NCBI GenBank assembly: GCA_963814745.1
Contig: CAWFEA010000001.1
Coordinates: forward strand, 558,001-622,000
Direction: 5' to 3'
DNA from: CAWBRT01 sp963814745
Lineage (GTDB): Bacteria > Acidobacteriota > Terriglobia > Terriglobales > Acidobacteriaceae
DNA length: 64,000 bases
Both the position numbers and the translations under genes were made by a program. Of the stretch, positions 60,327 through 64,000 are shown one piece after another; within the stretch, counting starts at the first letter, position 1, and each line of letters begins with the position of its first letter. The notes under the pieces are model-generated. The model was not told where the DNA came from, searched no databases, and was given only the letters and a program-made list of their open reading frames with translations.

Positions 60327-61858
60327 GAGCCGATGCGCTCCTTGATCATGGTGTGGGTAAGTCGGTACTTCTCGGCGATCGACATCGCATAGGCGAGACC
60401 GTCCGCGCGTCGTCTGATGATCTTGTAGGTTCGCATCGCTGGATTTTCGGGGACGACCGTGCTGACCATGCTCACCGTCTGCTCACCCAGCGACGCCAAC
60501 TCATCGACGAACGTCACCCAAAGGCACAACAGGTCCAATGCCGTGAGCTTCGCTGCGATGTTCTTGCTTAGGACGACGGCGTCCCTTAACGTGGTGGACG
60601 TGAAAATCTCATTCATGATGACGATGCTGTTCGGCGTGGCACGGTCGAGGATGTGGTGAACCCTGACGAGATCGTCTTGGAGCTTGCCACGGAGGTTCTT
60701 AATGCTTTCTTCTCTCTCGAAATGCGCGAGGAGTTTGTCGAAGAGAAATAGTTGCGCTCGCGTGCCAGGGACAGGACAGCCCAGGTTCGCGAGATAATGC
60801 AGTTGGCCAAAGGTGCGAGCGAAGGTCGTCTTACCGCCTTGGTTCGGACCAGACACGACGATCATGCGCTCCCGGTCCCTGAGATAAAAGTCGTTGCAAA
60901 CAACGGCAGCACGCTCGGGGATGAGCTTACCGGCCAGGGCCAGATCGAAACCTTGATAGTTGTAAATTTCCTTGCATCCCTGGACGACGCGCGGATAACA
61001 GAAATTCAATCCTGCTTTTTTGAAGCGGGCGACGTGCTCCAGATAGGCGACATAGAATTGGATTTCCCTGTCGAATGTGACGATCGCGTTGTCCTGATAA
61101 TCTTTGTTTGCGGTGTAGAAGTTTTCGAGTGCTAGAAATACTTCCGGGTACAACTGAGTCACCAGAGCCAGGATCTGGGCTTCTACGTTGTTCATTTCCG
61201 CTGAGTCGCTAAAGTTGAAAATGTGCTCTTTGACGGCCCCCTGTTTGAATCTTTCGAATGTCGCCTCAACCTCCGCGCTGTAATCGGGTTCGGCGCCGTA
61301 GTGGCGGACTTGGACGTGAGGACTATTGATGAGAACGGTGTAATGGATTGCTGAGAGATCGGCCACGAGCTTTTTCGTTTGCTCAACAAGCGAAGTAAAG
61401 CGCTCAGATGCGGCATACCGGGTCACATATTCTTTGAACGCCAAAAGACCACGGGAGGTGAATTCCGCAACAGACAAGTCATGAACTAGGCAGGTCACGG
61501 CATCGCAATAGATTTCCACCGCGTCCAAAAACCAGCGCTCCTTTTGGCGCTTGTAGTAGAGCTTTTCGGCTTGAACGAGATATTTGCGCATTGCACTCAT
61601 GCTTTGTGCAAAGGCTTTAATGTTGTCGAACAGGCGGATATTTTCGAGATCCCGCATGATTTCATGACGCCAAGTAATGGCGTCAACGTCGCGCAATGAC
61701 GCATAAAAGAAGGGTTTTAGATTGTATTCCTCTTTGCTCGCCGTAATCGCGGCGATGATCTGATCGAGATTGAGATCGACGAAAAAATCGGGTGCGGTGA
61801 GCTGCTCGTCCGGAACGCGGTCTGCCGTGTTTTGAAAGAGGATACTGTGGAAGGTCAT
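60323..61858 (-). CDS. MutS-like ATPase without mismatch domain, copy 1 (511 aa)
   Basis: Second MutS domain V-like ATPase. Seen: Walker A IVVSGPNQGGKTTFARTFGQLHYLANLGCPVPG, KNLRGKLQDDLVRVHHILDRATPNSIVIMNEIFTSTTLRDAV (signature and Walker B with catalytic Glu), and LLCLWVTFVDELASLGE. The N-terminal half is a helical clamp-like region, with no mismatch-binding domain. Paralogous to the gene it overlaps. MutS-type ATPases of this kind bind branched or unusual DNA; the substrate here is unknown. Confidence 0.87.
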   Translation of the reverse strand: MTFHSILFQNTADRVPDEQLTAPDFFVDLNLDQIIAAITASKEEYNLKPFFYASLRDVDAITWRHEIMRDLENIRLFDNIKAFAQSMSAMRKYLVQAEKLYYKRQKERWFLDAVEIYCDAVTCLVHDLSVAEFTSRGLLAFKEYVTRYAASERFTSLVEQTKKLVADLSAIHYTVLINSPHVQVRHYGAEPDYSAEVEATFERFKQGAVKEHIFNFSDSAEMNNVEAQILALVTQLYPEVFLALENFYTANKDYQDNAIVTFDREIQFYVAYLEHVARFKKAGLNFCYPRVVQGCKEIYNYQGFDLALAGKLIPERAAVVCNDFYLRDRERMIVVSGPNQGGKTTFARTFGQLHYLANLGCPVPGTRAQLFLFDKLLAHFEREESIKNLRGKLQDDLVRVHHILDRATPNSIVIMNEIFTSTTLRDAVVLSKNIAAKLTALDLLCLWVTFVDELASLGEQTVSMVSTVVPENPAMRTYKIIRRRADGLAYAMSIAEKYRLTHTMIKERIGS

Positions 61859-61945
61859 CGGGCAACACCTCTAGCTATTCGGGGAGTGCATGGGGAAGCG
61901 ACGGCCACGGCTTGGTTGATCAAATCAGCCCCTTTCGGTTCGAGC

Positions 61946-64000
61946 TCAGCTTGCCTGCCGTGCCGGCGCGGGCTTTTCTGCCGGTACAATCGACGAAAGC
62001 AATTCAATATCCCGTTGAAGGGCGCAACGCTCTTCGGTAGAAATGCCTGAGGAAGTGGCGCGTCGCTCCGCTTGCGCGCAGTAGGCGTCAGCGTATGCTG
62101 CAAATCGGTGCTGCATCTGTCCCAGCACACCATTTGACCAATCACGCAAGAGGCGACTGTACACCGTCAAAGCAGCGGCCATCTGTGGCCGTAGCTGCTT
62201 AGTCAAACACTGCGCTAATAGCCGCGTCGCCAGTCGTTCTCCTAGCCACCCTCTCAGAGCCGGGCGCGCCTCGGCCACCTGCAGAAAGCCTAAGTCCAGG
62301 ATGGGCATTTCCCGAACTAGCGAATGAAACTCCTGATCCGATGGGCGATTGGGCGTGTCCAGGCTTTGCGCGACCGAATCGAGTACCTGCACCAATTCGC
62401 CTGCGAGCGTATCCAGCGTTTGCTGAAGAGTCGCGGCTTGTTCCTGCACGGCCTCCATCGCGGCGCTGCAAACCACGGTGGCAGGTTCAGTCCCGCCCTG
62501 TTTCTTGCTGTTAAGCGCCGCTAACCGCTGGGCAGCCCGCGTAAAGACGCTTTGTTCAAGCGCAGTAAGCGAATCGGCGATGCGGTTTGAGGTCCCTTTT
62601 GCCTCTTCAAAGCGGGAGGTTGTCTTTCGTAGATCGGCATCCAGAGTCCGAATATCTCTCCCGGCGCCACTCGGCATTTGTTCGGAATGCCGCAGTCGGC
62701 TGCGCAGTGCCGCCTCAACAGCCTCCCGCAGCGCGCCAAGCTTCCGGCGTACTGAGGCCGCTCGCAGTTCTTGGTAGCGGTCGAACAGCGGAACAATTTC
62801 CTGCAAAAACCAGCGAGTCAGGAGTTCGCGATAGGCGCCCATAACACTGACTGGGTGCACCGCGAAGCTGATTCCCACTTCGGATGCGAGGTGTTCAGTC
62901 GTGTACGTAAGCACGCGACTCAGGTCCTGTGGTGTCAGCAGATCGGCTTTACTGAGCAACACCTGGGCCGGAATGCCCGCTTGGTACAGCGCGTCGATCG
63001 TCTGCAGGTCGTTGATTGACAGTGTCGAGCCGGCATCAATCAGCACAACGCCTAGGTCACAGCGCGGTAGATAAGCCATGGTTTCGGCTGCGCCAGTGGT
63101 CGCCAGCGAACCCAGGCCGGGTGTATCCACAAAAGCAATCTCATTTTTCAGCCATGCGGATGGGAACTGCACCACGATTCGGGTGACGTGCTTGGTATTG
63201 CCTGGGTTGTGTTGTTCTGAGGCAAACTCACCCAGAAGACTGATGTCGTACCGCTCCGGTGCGCGGTTGGGGAACCAGACAATCAGCTCCGGTGCATCAC
63301 CGTACACAATGCGCGTGGGTACCGTCGTGATTGGGGTAACCCCCACCGGCAGGATTTCGGTTTTTAGGGCGGCATTGAGCAACGAAGATTTTCCTGAACT
63401 GACGCGACCGAAAACGGCGATCTCGAAACTGGTATCCTCCAGGCGACTGAGCACCATCGCCAAAGCGGAGCGGAATTCGACCAGACCGTGTTCGGAAATG
63501 ATCCGCTCTACCTCTTTAAGCAGTTCAACTTCAGCGCCGGCACGCTCAAGTTGCGCCAGACGCTGCTTCAGATCCTGCCCACTCTGCGTGACATAGCGAT
63601 CTAATTGCTGAACCAGCGCGCTTAGCTCGCCAACAATGCCGTTGAGTTCAGCCGCCGCCGCTGGCGGCACTTCTCCGTAGCCCCGCATGTAATGCGGTTT
63701 GAGCTCCTCAACCGCAATGTCGATAAACGTCGGCGCGCTGTGAATCGCACGGGTGGCCGGGATGGACGGAGATTCAGGTTCAATGTTTTGGTTTTCCAGC
63801 ACGCGCACCAGGCGCATCCGAATGCGGCCTATGTAGTCTTCAATCGTCTTGCGTTGTGCAGGGGTGAAATCAACAACGTACTTGGGAAAGGGTGATTTTG
63901 ATTCAGCAGAGTTCAGCGCCTGCTCAATGTCCGAAAGCAGGCGATCGGCTTCGTGCAAAGCCGTCTGCAGGTGCCGCTCCTGATAAGGATTTAAGACGCC
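61946..64000 (-). CDS. Bacterial dynamin-like GTPase, 5' end beyond window
   Basis: The frame is open to the window edge, so the N-terminus is missing. Seen: long helical N-terminal region (DRLLSDIEQALNSAESK, QRLAQLERAGAEVELLKEVERIISEHG), G1 VFGRVSSGKSSLLNAAL, switch I TPITTVPTRI, G3 AFVDTPGLGS, G4 VLLSKADLL, followed by a long helical stalk (MEAVQEQAATLQQTLDTLAGELVQVLDSVAQSLD). It lies 87 bases upstream of the MutS-like pair in the same direction. Together with the 55463 GTPase it encloses the set. Confidence 0.88.
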   Translation of the reverse strand, partial: GVLNPYQERHLQTALHEADRLLSDIEQALNSAESKSPFPKYVVDFTPAQRKTIEDYIGRIRMRLVRVLENQNIEPESPSIPATRAIHSAPTFIDIAVEELKPHYMRGYGEVPPAAAAELNGIVGELSALVQQLDRYVTQSGQDLKQRLAQLERAGAEVELLKEVERIISEHGLVEFRSALAMVLSRLEDTSFEIAVFGRVSSGKSSLLNAALKTEILPVGVTPITTVPTRIVYGDAPELIVWFPNRAPERYDISLLGEFASEQHNPGNTKHVTRIVVQFPSAWLKNEIAFVDTPGLGSLATTGAAETMAYLPRCDLGVVLIDAGSTLSINDLQTIDALYQAGIPAQVLLSKADLLTPQDLSRVLTYTTEHLASEVGISFAVHPVSVMGAYRELLTRWFLQEIVPLFDRYQELRAASVRRKLGALREAVEAALRSRLRHSEQMPSGAGRDIRTLDADLRKTTSRFEEAKGTSNRIADSLTALEQSVFTRAAQRLAALNSKKQGGTEPATVVCSAAMEAVQEQAATLQQTLDTLAGELVQVLDSVAQSLDTPNRPSDQEFHSLVREMPILDLGFLQVAEARPALRGWLGERLATRLLAQCLTKQLRPQMAAALTVYSRLLRDWSNGVLGQMQHRFAAYADAYCAQAERRATSSGISTEERCALQRDIELLSSIVPAEKPAPARQAS

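Noticed and set aside
1..64000. CRISPR array
   Set aside because: Scanned by eye for evenly spaced 23-47-bp repeats with unique spacers; none seen. The ATGCACCC repeats are short and have no spacers of normal length.

Overview
The window looks like a chromosomal stretch of an Acidobacteriota-type soil bacterium, an inference from gene style: a winged-helix plus TPR regulator, repeated HMA2-type metal genes and paired MutS-like ATPases. There is no rRNA and no CRISPR array. One intact tRNA is present, tRNA-Ser(UGA), and several 3' tRNA fragments mark old integration sites.

Layout. 1-3.5 kb: two divergent CocE/S15-type hydrolases. 3.7-6.4 kb: IS wreckage, with an IS630 remnant, a complete IS1380-family element (4047-5740) and the 3' end of a DUF2075 helicase gene. 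6.7-21.7 kb: stacked tRNA fragments, then a genomic island (about 7235-21727) bounded by a tRNA-Ser fragment and the intact tRNA-Ser. It carries an IclR-regulated amino-acid/opine ABC operon, an HNH protein, a single-chain type IIL-like restriction-modification enzyme, small regulators and a tyrosine integrase. 21.8-26.8 kb: a second integrase, small DNA-binding genes and a frameshifted regulator. 27-35.7 kb: an OsmC gene, then HdrCBA, MvhDGA (group 3-type [NiFe]-hydrogenase), a maturation protease and an NrfD/HybB-like membrane protein, tightly packed like one electron-bifurcation operon. 35.7-39.4 kb: an IS91-like transposase with a tyrosine recombinase, inserted into an IS21 element (istB kept). 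39.5-46.8 kb: a metal region with a DtxR/MntR regulator divergent from mntH, a CDF-like transporter, four HMA2-type genes including a P1B-like ATPase, and a small membrane protein. 47.4-50.5 kb: an IS91-like transposase overlapping a ParB-like gene that a complete IS630 splits at a TA.

50.6-55.3 kb: a two-gene cassette (a small protein starting Met-Gly plus a 651-aa QueC-like PP-loop enzyme), a truncated integrase and a tRNA-Ser(GCU) 3' fragment. Next comes a small gene that shares a nearly identical 3' end with one at the left edge of the first island. 55.5-64 kb: a leftward gene set with two dynamin-like GTPases enclosing two overlapping MutS-like ATPases, a universal stress protein and an AAA-type ATPase.

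The QueC-like pair and the dynamin/MutS set are the best candidates for undescribed, possibly defensive systems. Both sit beside integrase and tRNA attachment scars. Their function is inferred from families and context only.
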